Shown in pieces: positions 38,544-48,100 of a DNA stretch of 64,000 nt (the first letter of the stretch is position 1; each line of letters opens with the position of its first letter). The position numbers were made by a program, and so were the translations under genes. Location: contig NZ_CP110921.1 in NCBI RefSeq assembly GCF_026247885.1, positions 930,001 through 994,000 of the forward strand, given 5' to 3'. Under the pieces are notes generated by a model that was not told where the DNA came from, searched no databases, and saw nothing but the letters and a program-made list of their open reading frames with translations. Source of the stretch: Methylococcus mesophilus (GTDB lineage Bacteria > Pseudomonadota > Gammaproteobacteria > Methylococcales > Methylococcaceae).

Positions 38544-38686
38544 AATGCCGTTAAGTTAAGCCGTCATACCGGCAGGGAATGCCGGTATCCAGGTCACATG
38601 GACGTGAAGGGTTTTCGCCATCCCTGGCGTCTGGGTTCCGGCACTCCCTGCCGGAACGACAAGTTTTTTCTTAACTTAACGGCATT
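38544..38686. repeat. MITE-like element: 17-bp terminal inverted repeats around a REP-type doublet
   Basis: The ends are perfect inverted repeats (AATGCCGTTAAGTTAAG at 38544-38560 and its complement at 38670-38686). Inside are two inverted, nearly identical hairpin units: 38566-38588 (9-bp stem, GGGAA loop) and 38635-38657 (9-bp stem, CTCCC loop). Each is preceded or followed by GTC-type flanks resembling widespread GTCATNCCGGC-type repeats. There is no coding sequence inside and no clear target duplication. It looks like a non-autonomous element, probably in many copies in the genome. Confidence 0.8.
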
Positions 38687-38795
38687 GATCCCCCGGCGGG
38701 TTCTTGCTTCGACAATATCCCACCTAACTCCGATTACCGCGAAGAATGATCGGACCCATGTGGTATTGGACGCAGATTGGCTTACACCGCCAGCC

Positions 38796-39221
38796 TCAAC
38801 GGGGCATCGAATTATAGATGCTCTGATCGAGAGTTCTACGCATCTGAGTCCTTATCAATGCGTCTTCTTCTTCGTCCTGGCTGGGTCTGCCGCAGTTCGC
38901 TTTTTCCGCCAACTCCGCCTCTTTGGCAAGTTCCTTGTTTTGCCAATACAGGTTAGAAGCCTTCATTTTCCCGCCACATCGCTCCGGCACGACCATGCCG
39001 ATGGTAAAGCCGTCACATACTCCGTTCGCCGATATTTTTCCCGTAGCCGGGCAAGGATGTGAGCTTAGAAATACCTGGGTTTCGCGCTCTTTCAAAGCGT
39101 TGGCCGCCTGTATGTCCACTTCGGCCTTCTGTGCCTGTTCGGCACAACCGAGCAATAGCGAAAATCCCAAGACGGCCACCCCATTCTTGACCTCGCTTGT
39201 GAAACTGTAGCTTCCGTCCAT
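38796..39221 (-). CDS. Lipoprotein of unknown function
   Basis: About 141 residues from the ATG at 39221, chosen because GGAGGAG sits five bases upstream and because the signal peptide then begins close to the N-terminus. Lipobox LLGC. The mature part is helical and charged (AEQAQKAEVDIQAANALKERE) with three to four cysteines (HPCPATG, GVCDG, ERCGG, ANCGR). No family recognised. It lies just right of the MITE-like element and on the opposite strand to the first small lipoprotein. Confidence 0.6.
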   Translation of the reverse strand: MDGSYSFTSEVKNGVAVLGFSLLLGCAEQAQKAEVDIQAANALKERETQVFLSSHPCPATGKISANGVCDGFTIGMVVPERCGGKMKASNLYWQNKELAKEAELAEKANCGRPSQDEEEDALIRTQMRRTLDQSIYNSMPR

Positions 39222-39530
39222 TAGGCTCCTCCAAATAGGTAGATTGCTGCGATTGCAAAACAAACCCATAACGAATCTCTCGGCCGTAGCCCACGCCACG
39301 CCAATCATAGCTAAGTATCATCGGACAAATGTCATTCGTCGCCACCCACCGAAAGACCTATATCGCTGCACAGTTCCGCCGCAAAAACCCATTTCGTAAC
39401 GTACCGGTGAAAAGTGGTAACGATCGAGTCCAGGGGCGAAGCGGAGTCCCCTGGAATGACTAATTAAGCTGAGTTTCGCAGGTCTGCTCAACCCAGCCTA
39501 CGGTCCTAGAGCCTTCCTTTCTACACGGAA
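39222..39530. other. Non-coding interval with a REP-like hairpin
   Basis: About 310 bp without a supported gene. At 39430-39454 there is a CCAGGGG / CCCCTGG stem; read on the minus strand it begins GTCATTCCAGGGG, reminiscent of the units inside the element at 38544-38686. The rest shows no structure I can name. Confidence 0.4.
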
Positions 39531-40280
39531 TTATGTAGTTTGTAGTACCAGTTCACAGCGAAGAATTTTTGTTCCAGAAGATATTAAGAATAAATAAGCG
39601 TAACCACCAGAACACCACGTAGCACGATTACAAAGCCACCAATCGAGTTGGGCAAGGAAGTGAAGCCGTTCTTGATCTTGTATTTCCGGTAATCCGGGGT
39701 GCTGCACCCAGGTGGGCCAACCACCGATCTTTCGTTTTGCTACGTGAATAATGCCCGGATAAATATTTTCGTCGAAATCGTCAGCGCCTTGAGGATAATC
39801 TTCTGGAATCGAGTGTAAATCAAGCGAATACATCGTGTCCTCATATCCTGGGGCATCCATGGAGTCGCGAAAGGTTACCGATTGAGGATCGATAACCACC
39901 TCAGCAATTATGCCGAGTAGATCAGGCTGCTTCTCGGAGATAAGGTCGCATACCGACACATCGTATCCCGGCGTATTACCGACTTTAGGGTTCCATCCGA
40001 TAGGCATGTTGCCTTCATATGCACATTGTTGGCAGTAATGAAAGGAAACCAATGAATTGTCGTGGGATTCGAGTGGGGGCACATCGGAAAGGAGAAACTG
40101 TGCCATGAATGACATGGCATGGCCGTGGTTACAGGTTGGACGTGGCACATCGGCAGGCCACCATGGGATACCGGAAATTTTGGTGATTGGTTCGCAGCCG
40201 GGGTCCCCAGGCGCAACGATCATTTCGCGCGTTGGCCGCTGATGCTCAAGCAATACTTGCCGAAAATCGTTAGGTGACAT
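39531..40280 (-). CDS. DUF1963 (YwqG-like) protein
   Basis: 249 residues with KIGGWPTWVQ and FLAQLDWW in the C-terminal half and two Cys pairs (TCNHGH, YCQQCAYEG) in the first half. KxGGxPxWxQ followed by FLxQ is the DUF1963 pattern. YwqG-like proteins are often toxin-immunity or bacterial-defence neighbours, but the biochemical role is not known. The gene is clearly AT-richer than the flanking core genes and reads toward the lipoprotein, so horizontal acquisition is likely. Confidence 0.7.
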   Translation of the reverse strand: MSPNDFRQVLLEHQRPTREMIVAPGDPGCEPITKISGIPWWPADVPRPTCNHGHAMSFMAQFLLSDVPPLESHDNSLVSFHYCQQCAYEGNMPIGWNPKVGNTPGYDVSVCDLISEKQPDLLGIIAEVVIDPQSVTFRDSMDAPGYEDTMYSLDLHSIPEDYPQGADDFDENIYPGIIHVAKRKIGGWPTWVQHPGLPEIQDQERLHFLAQLDWWLCNRATWCSGGYAYLFLISSGTKILRCELVLQTT

Positions 40281-40365
40281 TGTTTTGTGTGGCTCCTTCT
40301 TACCTAACGTTTGAATTCAGCAGACGGCAAAAGCACAGCTTTTGATAGTCCGCTGGAATGAAGGG

Positions 40366-41229
40366 TTAGAGCGCAACGCCACAGCACTCTTTGAACTTTT
40401 TTTGGCTACCGCATGGGCAAGGAGCTACCCGGCTCGGTGGAATACGGCGTGTGCTTTCGTTAAATATAAGCTTGCCCAAAATGATTTCAGACAACACAAA
40501 TGGTCGCCAAACACGGCCAATTTCAGACTCCTCATGAACTCGGCCTGCATACACTCCCATGAATTTCGTAGCTATGCCGCCAGCAATGATCTGGGATCCA
40601 TCGGACTTTGTGTAATTGTCCATTCTCAACACTACGGGCGATCCGGACATGCCGGAGCGTGTGGTTGCATCAATTAAAAAGGCCGGTCTTCCAGTCTCGA
40701 AATCAATATCAGGATCCGAGGCGATATGCCCCGTTTTCCAGATCGGCCAATTCTCGCCGGCACATATACCAAACGGGTAACCAATTACAGAAACTGGCAA
40801 AGCTGGCATGGCAACCATATCGACATCGGCGAGTGCGAGGTCCAGCGGATAAAGGGAAACTTGTGAAGCGACTTCCTCAGAAAGCGAAATGGCAACAACG
40901 TCAATTGTATTTCCTAGCGGATGCTCCTTCCACATTTTGACTTGATTTTCATCAATTAGAGGAAGATCAACGTCTGTCCATTTTCCAAGAGTGCCTTTTG
41001 CGTGAAATCTGACGGTTAATCGATTCGGAATGGCCGCATGCTTCTTATCTAGGCACTCTTCGGTGTCAGAGTTTCGGCCCGTAACGACGTGCCAGTTCGT
41101 GATTAGGTACGGGGCTCCATTCCAACTTACTGTAAAGCCCGTAGCAGACGCCAGCTCGATGTCATTAAAGCAAGGGATGACAAGGAGTGACGTTGCTGAT
41201 AGTGGATCGACAAATGTTGACCGAGGCAT
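40366..41229 (-). CDS. Trypsin-fold serine protease with C-terminal SEC-C motif
   Basis: 287 residues from the ATG at 41229; an alternative ATG at 41322 would add 31 residues and neither has a strong ribosome site. The catalytic triad is readable: His47 in TNWHVVTG, Asp110 in NTIDVVAI and Ser195 in SGMSGSPVV. The last 20 residues hold the SEC-C zinc motif (PCPCGSQKKFKECCG). There is no signal peptide, so it should act in the cytoplasm. The SEC-C tail may bring it to a partner, as in SecA. It is AT-rich and pairs with the DUF1963 gene 85 bp downstream. A regulatory or defence protease is possible; this is inference. Confidence 0.75.
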   Translation of the reverse strand: MPRSTFVDPLSATSLLVIPCFNDIELASATGFTVSWNGAPYLITNWHVVTGRNSDTEECLDKKHAAIPNRLTVRFHAKGTLGKWTDVDLPLIDENQVKMWKEHPLGNTIDVVAISLSEEVASQVSLYPLDLALADVDMVAMPALPVSVIGYPFGICAGENWPIWKTGHIASDPDIDFETGRPAFLIDATTRSGMSGSPVVLRMDNYTKSDGSQIIAGGIATKFMGVYAGRVHEESEIGRVWRPFVLSEIILGKLIFNESTRRIPPSRVAPCPCGSQKKFKECCGVAL

Positions 41230-41446
41230 CTTTCGCTCTAACTTCAATTGGACACTCCAACAGGCATAAATATCTGCGCCTTCGATGTGTCCAATAATCG
41301 AATGTCCATCAGCGAAATTCATGCTGCAAGGATGCTTCCATTTGGTGACTCCCGAAAGTGCAGACGAACTACACCTCCTATTGGTTCAGCCTCTCGCTCC
41401 TGCTCGCCGCTCCAGCAACGAGTTGGTGCAAAATCTGCGCTGCTTT

Positions 41447-42670
41447 TCAGCCTCCCAACCCCTCCCCTCTCGCCAATTTCGGCAAACTCCCATCCAATCC
41501 CATCGCATACCGCATCACCAGCTTCTTGGCGGGGGTGATCCGTTCGGCGAGGCCGAGGCCGAGATTGCGGACGAAGCGCAGCGGGACGTTGGGGTTGCCG
41601 AAGGCGCGGTAGAAGAAGTCCATGGCGGTCATCATCAGCAGGTTGCTGTTGCGGCGCATGCCTTCGTATTCGCGCAGCACAGCGCTGGAGCCGATGTCAC
41701 GGCCGGCGCGCTTGGCCTTGGCGAGCACTTCGGCGAGGGCGGCGGCGTCGAGCAGGCCGATGTTGACGCCCTGGCCGGCCAGGGGATGGATCATGTGGGC
41801 GGCGTCGCCCACCAGCACCGCGCCTTCCTTGTAGTAGCGCAAGGCGTGCTGGCGGCGGAGCGGGAAGAAGCCGCGGCTGACGATGCTCTTGATGTCGCCC
41901 AGTTCGGCGGGGAATTCCCGGCCCAACTCGCCCAGCAGGGCTTCGTCGGGGAGGGAGAGCAGCCATTTCACCCGCTCCGGCGCCTCGTACCACACCAAGG
42001 AGGCGTTGCGCCCGTCGAGGGGCAGGAAGGCCTGGGGCCCGTGCGGGGTGAAGCGCTGCCAGGTGATGTCCTGCTGCGGATAGGCGGTTTCGACGGTGAG
42101 CACCAGGGCATGGTGCTCGTAGTCCCAGCTGCTGACGCCCATGCCGGCGGCCTGCCGGGCCTGGGACTGGCCGCCGTCCGCCGCGACCAGCAGCCGCGCT
42201 TCGATCACGCGGCCGTCCTCCAGTTCGATGCGCGAGCCTTGCGAGCCATAGTCGATCTTGCGGGTCTTGGTCGGACAGAGGAAATCGACGCCGGACAGCG
42301 CCGGCAGCCGGTCTATCAGCGCGAGCTGGAGCACACGGTTTTCGACGATATAGCCGAGCACCTCCTCGTGGATGTCCTCGCTGGAGAACAGCACGTCGCC
42401 GCGGTCTTCCCACACCCGCATCCGCCGGAACGGGCAGCAGCGGCGGGCGATGACGCCGGCCCAGGCGCCGACCGAGTTGAGGATGCTGACCGAGGCGATG
42501 CTCACCGCGGAAACCCGCAGGTCGTGCGGCTGCTCGGGCGAGAATGCGGGCGGCAGTGCCCCCTCGATCAGGGCGACGCGCAGCCCGGTTCCTTCCAGCG
42601 CGCAGGCCAGCGTCGCGCCTACCATTCCGCCGCCTACGATGGCGATATCGTATTGTTCTGACATGCTCAT
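41447..42670 (-). CDS. FAD-dependent UbiH/UbiF-family hydroxylase
   Basis: 407 residues. N-terminal Rossmann motif AIVGGGMVGATLA, the middle motif near VAADGGQSQAR, and the FAD motif GDAAHMIHPLAGQGVNIGL are all present, as in ubiquinone-ring hydroxylases. In this family UbiI, UbiH and UbiF act at different ring positions; the sequence by eye suggests the UbiF/UbiH side but not which. Start at 42670, preceded by GGGAG; a second ATG lies six bases inside. It is cytoplasmic and membrane-associated in the Ubi complex. It is 26 bp downstream of an exported-protein gene. Confidence 0.88.
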   Translation of the reverse strand: MSMSEQYDIAIVGGGMVGATLACALEGTGLRVALIEGALPPAFSPEQPHDLRVSAVSIASVSILNSVGAWAGVIARRCCPFRRMRVWEDRGDVLFSSEDIHEEVLGYIVENRVLQLALIDRLPALSGVDFLCPTKTRKIDYGSQGSRIELEDGRVIEARLLVAADGGQSQARQAAGMGVSSWDYEHHALVLTVETAYPQQDITWQRFTPHGPQAFLPLDGRNASLVWYEAPERVKWLLSLPDEALLGELGREFPAELGDIKSIVSRGFFPLRRQHALRYYKEGAVLVGDAAHMIHPLAGQGVNIGLLDAAALAEVLAKAKRAGRDIGSSAVLREYEGMRRNSNLLMMTAMDFFYRAFGNPNVPLRFVRNLGLGLAERITPAKKLVMRYAMGLDGSLPKLARGEGLGG

Positions 42671-42696
42671 TTCTCTCCCGCTGGCGGACAGCCGTT

Positions 42697-43395
42697 TCAG
42701 CGCTTGTGGTTGACCCGGTCGAACTCGGCGAGGAAACTCCCGACCCTTTCCTCGATCGCTGCCTTAGACTGCTCCACCAGGGTGGACTGATCGCCCGGCG
42801 TGGCGAAAATGAAGTTGCTCTCCCACAGCAGCGCATCGACGTGCTGGGGCACTTCCAGCGGGCTCTTGTCCTTGCCGCCGGACTCCGGATAGAGCTCAGA
42901 CGACCAGTTCACCGCGTGGGCGTAGTGTGCCAGCCCCTGGACTTCGGCTGAAATCGCGGCGGGCTGGGCGCCGGCCGGCGTCGCCGCCAGATCGACGACG
43001 AGCAGCAGCCGCCCCGACATATGCGGCAGGAAGTGCGTGTCGAACGAGCTCTTGGCGATCTGGAACGGAATCTTGTGTTCCGCCATCAGGTGGCCGATAT
43101 CGGCGTTCACGGCGGTGCAGATGGCCTTGACCGCCGGATTTTCCGCTTCTTCCACCGGGCAGTAGAAGATGATTCCCGGCCAGCCCTTCAGACGTTCGAG
43201 GTTGGTCTGCTTCATGTGCTCGAGAACCTTCTGCTTCACCGCCGGGGATATCGAGGCCGTGTCCGGCGAAAAGGTCTGCGGCTGGGCCGGTTCGGGCTCG
43301 GCCTGGCCGCTGCCCGATCCGAGCATCAGCAGCACCGCCGCCGCAATTTTCAGCGGGGACGCGGTCCTTTCCGATCCATGTTTGTGTACATTCAT
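42697..43395 (-). CDS. Exported protein of unknown function
   Basis: 232 residues with a signal peptide (SPLKIAAAVLLMLGSGSGQA) and likely cleavage before EPEPAQPQ. The mature part is mixed alpha/beta with two cysteines (IFYCPVEE, AICTAV) about a dozen residues apart. No family recognised. It precedes the hydroxylase gene by 26 bp on the same strand and may share its transcript, but there is no evident functional link. Confidence 0.65.
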   Translation of the reverse strand: MNVHKHGSERTASPLKIAAAVLLMLGSGSGQAEPEPAQPQTFSPDTASISPAVKQKVLEHMKQTNLERLKGWPGIIFYCPVEEAENPAVKAICTAVNADIGHLMAEHKIPFQIAKSSFDTHFLPHMSGRLLLVVDLAATPAGAQPAAISAEVQGLAHYAHAVNWSSELYPESGGKDKSPLEVPQHVDALLWESNFIFATPGDQSTLVEQSKAAIEERVGSFLAEFDRVNHKR

Positions 43396-43536
43396 ACTCG
43401 ACTCTCCTCTTTCGACTTTCGTTGTGATGCGCTTAAGACGCCTGCGGCCTCATGGTGCATCATGGTACTACCGCGCCGAAAATGTGCGAAATGCCGTACA
43501 CGGCGCGGGTACGTCCACTCTTTTTGGAATCCGCCG

Positions 43537-45012
43537 ATGAGCCATGAACTCCGTCTCGCCCTGCCCGGCCTGCTGCGTACGCACTGCCTGATCGACGGCC
43601 AATGGGTTGGCGCCGACAGCTCAAAGACTTTTCCCGTTACCAATCCGGCCACGGGCGAGGTTTTCGCCAGCGTCCCCGACATGGGCGCCGCCGAAACCGC
43701 GCGCGCCATCGCCGCCGCAGAACGCGCCTGGACCGGCTGGCGCGGCAAGATCGCCAAGGAGCGCGCGGCGGTCCTGCGCCGCTGGTACGAGCTGATCCTG
43801 AACCATACCGACGACCTCGCTCGCATCCTCACCGCCGAGCAGGGCAAGCCGCTGGGCGAGGCCCGCAACGAGATCGTCTATGCCGCCGGCTTCGTCGAAT
43901 GGTTCGCGGAGGAAGCCAGGCGCGCCTACGGCGAAACCATCCCCTCGCCCGTGGCCGACAAACGGCTGCTGGCCATCCGCCAGCCCATCGGCGTGTGCGC
44001 GGCCATCACGCCGTGGAATTTCCCGGCGGCGATGATCACCCGCAAGATCGCGCCGGCCCTGGCCGCCGGCTGCACCGTGGTGGTCAAGCCCGCCGAGCAG
44101 ACGCCGCTGACCGCCCTCGCCCTGGCCGAACTGGCAGTGCAGGCAGGCTTTCCGCCGGGCGTAGTCAACCTCGTGACCGGCGATCCGGCAACGATCGGCG
44201 GCGAACTGACCTCCAGCCCGCAAGTCCGCAAACTCTCCTTTACCGGCTCGACCGAGGTCGGACGCCTCTTGATGGCGCAATGCGCCGCCACGGTGAAGAA
44301 GGTCTCGCTGGAACTGGGCGGCAACGCGCCCTTCATCGTGTTCGGGGACGCCGATCTGGATGCCGCGGTCGAGGGCGCGGTGCTGTCGAAATATCGCAAC
44401 TCCGGCCAGACCTGTGTCTGCACCAACCGTTTCCTGATCCACGACTCGATCTACGACGCCTTCGCCGAACGCCTCGCGGCCAAAGTGCGGACGCTCAAGG
44501 TCGGCAACGGCATGGACGAAGGCGTCGTCCAAGGGCCGCTCATCGACGTCAGCGCGGTTGCCAAGGTGGAGCACCATATCGCCGATGCGCTGGACAAGGG
44601 CGCCCGGGTGCTGATCGGCGGCGAGCGCCACGAGCTGGGCGGACAATTCTTCCTGCCCACCGTGCTCGCCGAAGTCACGCCGGAGATGTTATGCACGCGG
44701 GAGGAAACCTTCGGCCCGGTGGCGCCGCTGCTGCGCTTCGGTTCCGAGGAAGAGGCAGTCGCGATCGCCAACGCCACCGAGTACGGCCTCGCCGCCTACT
44801 TCTATACCCGCGACCTGGCCCGCGCTTTCCGCGTCGGCGAAGCGCTGGAATACGGCATGGTCGGCGTCAACACCGGCATGTTGTCCTACGACGTCGCGCC
44901 TTTCGGCGGGGTCAAGCAGTCCGGCATCGGCCGGGAGGGTTCGCGCCACGGCATCGACGAATACCTGGAACTCAAATACCTTTGCCTGGGCGGGATGAGC
45001 CCGTCGGCTTGA
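43537..45012 (+). CDS. gabD: NAD(P)-dependent succinate-semialdehyde dehydrogenase
   Basis: 491 residues, aldehyde dehydrogenase superfamily. The catalytic Cys is in SGQTCVCTN and the glutamate in LELGGNAP; FTGSTEVGRLL and the C-terminal PFGGVKQSGIGREGSRHGIDEYLE are GabD-type. It oxidises succinate semialdehyde to succinate. A second cysteine two residues after the catalytic one is the SSADH redox-switch arrangement. No gabT is adjacent, so it may serve a 2-oxoglutarate-decarboxylase bypass instead of GABA breakdown. Confidence 0.92.
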   Translation: MSHELRLALPGLLRTHCLIDGQWVGADSSKTFPVTNPATGEVFASVPDMGAAETARAIAAAERAWTGWRGKIAKERAAVLRRWYELILNHTDDLARILTAEQGKPLGEARNEIVYAAGFVEWFAEEARRAYGETIPSPVADKRLLAIRQPIGVCAAITPWNFPAAMITRKIAPALAAGCTVVVKPAEQTPLTALALAELAVQAGFPPGVVNLVTGDPATIGGELTSSPQVRKLSFTGSTEVGRLLMAQCAATVKKVSLELGGNAPFIVFGDADLDAAVEGAVLSKYRNSGQTCVCTNRFLIHDSIYDAFAERLAAKVRTLKVGNGMDEGVVQGPLIDVSAVAKVEHHIADALDKGARVLIGGERHELGGQFFLPTVLAEVTPEMLCTREETFGPVAPLLRFGSEEEAVAIANATEYGLAAYFYTRDLARAFRVGEALEYGMVGVNTGMLSYDVAPFGGVKQSGIGREGSRHGIDEYLELKYLCLGGMSPSA

Positions 45013-45123
45013 GCCCCGTCCGCAGGATTCGGATTCCGATCATCTCTATTGCGCGCCCGGCCGTATTTCCGGCCCTGCCCGCGCGATAGAATCGGGCCTT
45101 TATTGCTCAAGAGAAACCACGGC

Positions 45124-48100
45124 ATGGCTGCGGCCCCGGACTCCTTTCCCCCGAACACCGACCCAGGCCCCGTCCGCCTGCGCGAGATTCCCTACAACTA
45201 CACGTCGTTTTCCGACCGCGAGATCGTCATCCGCTTGCTCGGCGAGGAGATGTGGCAGGTGCTCAACGGCCTGCGCACCGAGCGCGTGACCGGCCGCTCG
45301 GCGCGCATGCTGTACGAGGTGCTCGGCGACATCTGGGCGGTCCAGCGCAATCCCTACCTGGAAGACGATCTGCTCGACAACGCCGGACGCCGGCGGGCGC
45401 TGCTGGAGGCGCTGCGCCATCGGCTGCGGCAGATGGACCAGCGCCGCGCCGAGATCGAGAGCGATCAACCGGAGCGTGCCGCCAGGGTCGCGCTGCTGAT
45501 CCAGGCGGCGCACCAGGCGGTAGATGCCTTCCAGGCCCGCTTCGAGCACACCCGGGAACTGCGCCGCCGGGCGCTGACCCTGCTGTCGCGCCACACCCGC
45601 AAGGACAACATCTGCTTCGACGGCTACGCCCGCGTCACCCACGTCACCGACGCCACCGACTGGCGCGTGGAGTATCCGTTCGTCGTGCTCTACCCCTGCA
45701 GCGAAGAGGAAGTCGGCCACCTGGTGCGCGACTGCATCGAACTGGGGCTGACCATCATCCCCCGCGGCGGCGGCACCGGCTACACCGGCGGCGCGGTGCC
45801 GCTGACGCCGGTGTCCGCCGTCATCAACACCGAGAAGCTGCTGGAGCTGGGGCGGGTAGAGCGCGATGCCCGGCTGCCCGGCGTAGACCAGCCCTGCGCC
45901 ACGATCTTCACCGGCGCCGGCGTGGTGACGCGGCGGGTGATGGACGCGGCGGAGCAGGCCGGACTGGTGTTCGCCTGCGACCCGACTTCGGCGGACGCCT
46001 CCTGCATCGGCGGCAACGTCGCCATGAACGCCGGCGGCAAGAAGGCGGTGCTGTGGGGCACGGCGCTGGACAACCTGGCCTCCTGGCGCATGGTCACGCC
46101 GGACGGCAACTGGCTGGAGGTCGAGCGGCTGAACCACAACCTCGGCAAGATCCACGACCAGGACTTGGCGCGGTTCCGGCTCAAGCGCTACGACGCCGAC
46201 GGCCACAAACTTTTGGGCGAGGAAATCCTCTCGCTCCCCGGCGAGCGCTTCCGCAAGACCGGCCTGGGCAAGGACGTGACCGACAAGTTCCTCGGCGGTT
46301 TGCCTGGTATCCAGAAAGAAGGCTGCGACGGCATCATCACCTCGGCGCGCTGGATCCTGCACGAGATGCCGCAGCATACCCGCACCTTCTGCCTGGAGTT
46401 CTTCGGCCAGGTGCGCGAAGCCGTGCCGGCCATCGTCGAAATCCAGAACTACCTCGGAAGCCTGCCCAAGACCGGCGGCTCCCGCGTCATGCTGGCGGGG
46501 CTGGAGCACTTGGACGAACGCTACGTCAAGGCCGTGGGCTATGCCACCAAGGCCCGCCGCCACGGCCGCCCGAAGATGGTGCTGTTCGGGGATATCGTCG
46601 GCGACGACGACGACGCGGTGGCCCAAGCCTCCTCGCAAGTGGTGCGACTGTGCAACGCCCGGGGCGCGGAAGGCTTCATTGCCGTCAGCCCGGAGGCCCG
46701 CCGCAAGTTCTGGTTGGACCGCGCCCGCACCGCGGCGATCTCCAAGCACACCAACGCCTTCAAGATCAACGAGGACGTGGTGATCCCGCTGCCGCGCATG
46801 GGCGACTACTGCGACGGCATTGAGCGCATCAACATCGAGCTGTCTCTGCGCAACAAGCTCAAGCTGTGCGATGCGCTGGCGGACTTCCTCGGCGGCGAAC
46901 TGCCACTGCGGGCCTACGAGGACGGAATCAACAAAACAGAACTGATCGGCGACCGCCGGGCGCTGGCGCTGGACGCAGTGACGGCGGTGCACGAACGCTG
47001 GCAATGGATACTGGACCACCTGGACCTGCCGCTGGACCAGGCCGAGGCGCGGTTCGCCGGTCTCGGCGTCGAAGCCGGCGAACTGACCAACCGCGCCGAG
47101 CGGCCCACCCTGTTCCACCGGGTCCAGGACCACTCGGTACGCGTCTCCTGGAAGCACGAACTGCTGCCCCGCCTCAAGAGCATCTTCGAAGGCGACAACT
47201 TCCGCCCGGTGATCGAAAAGATCGAGGCGGTGCACAAGGCCGTCCTGCGCGGCCGGGTCTTCGTCGCCCTGCACATGCACGCGGGGGACGGCAACGTGCA
47301 CACCAACCTGCCCGTCAACTCCGACCATTACGAGATGCTGCAAGAGGCCAACGCCGCCGTCACCCGCATCATGGCGCTGGCGCGCTCGCTGGGCGGCGTG
47401 ATTTCCGGCGAACACGGCATCGGCATCACCAAGTACGAATTCCTTACCGAAGAGGAAGTCGCGCCGTTCCACGCCTACAAGGCCCGAGTCGACCCCGAGG
47501 GCCGCTTCAACCAGGGCAAGCTGATGCCGGGCGCCGACCTCCGTGCCGCCTACACACCCTCGTTCAGCCTGATGGGTTTCGAGTCGCTCATCATGCAGCA
47601 GAGCGACATCGGCGCCATTGCCGATTCGGTGAAGGACTGCCTGCGCTGCGGCAAATGCAAGCCGGTCTGCTCCACCCACGTGCCGCAGGCCAATCTGCCG
47701 TACTCGCCGCGCAACAAGATCCTCGCCACCTCGCTCCTGATCGAAGCCTTCCTGTACGAGGAGCAGACCCGCCGCGGCATCTCCATCACCCACTGGAAGG
47801 AATTCGAGGACGTGGCCGACCACTGCACCGTCTGCCACAAGTGCTACAACCCCTGCCCGGTCGACATCGATTTCGGCCAGGTGTCGATGAACATGCGCAA
47901 CCTGCTGCGCAAGATGGGCAAGCAGAGCTTCAACCCGGCCAAGACCGCGGCCCTGGCCTTCCTCAACGTCACCCGCCCCAACGCCATCAAGGCCTTGCGC
48001 ACTACCATGATCGAATGGGGTTACCGCGGCCAGCGCTTGGGCCATCTGCTGCTCAGACCTTGGGGTCAGGCCCAGACCCGCCGGCCGCCGGCCTCGCTGG

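Noticed and set aside
38544-38686. Insertion sequence
   Set aside because: Only 143 bp with no transposase frame, so it is listed as a non-autonomous element.
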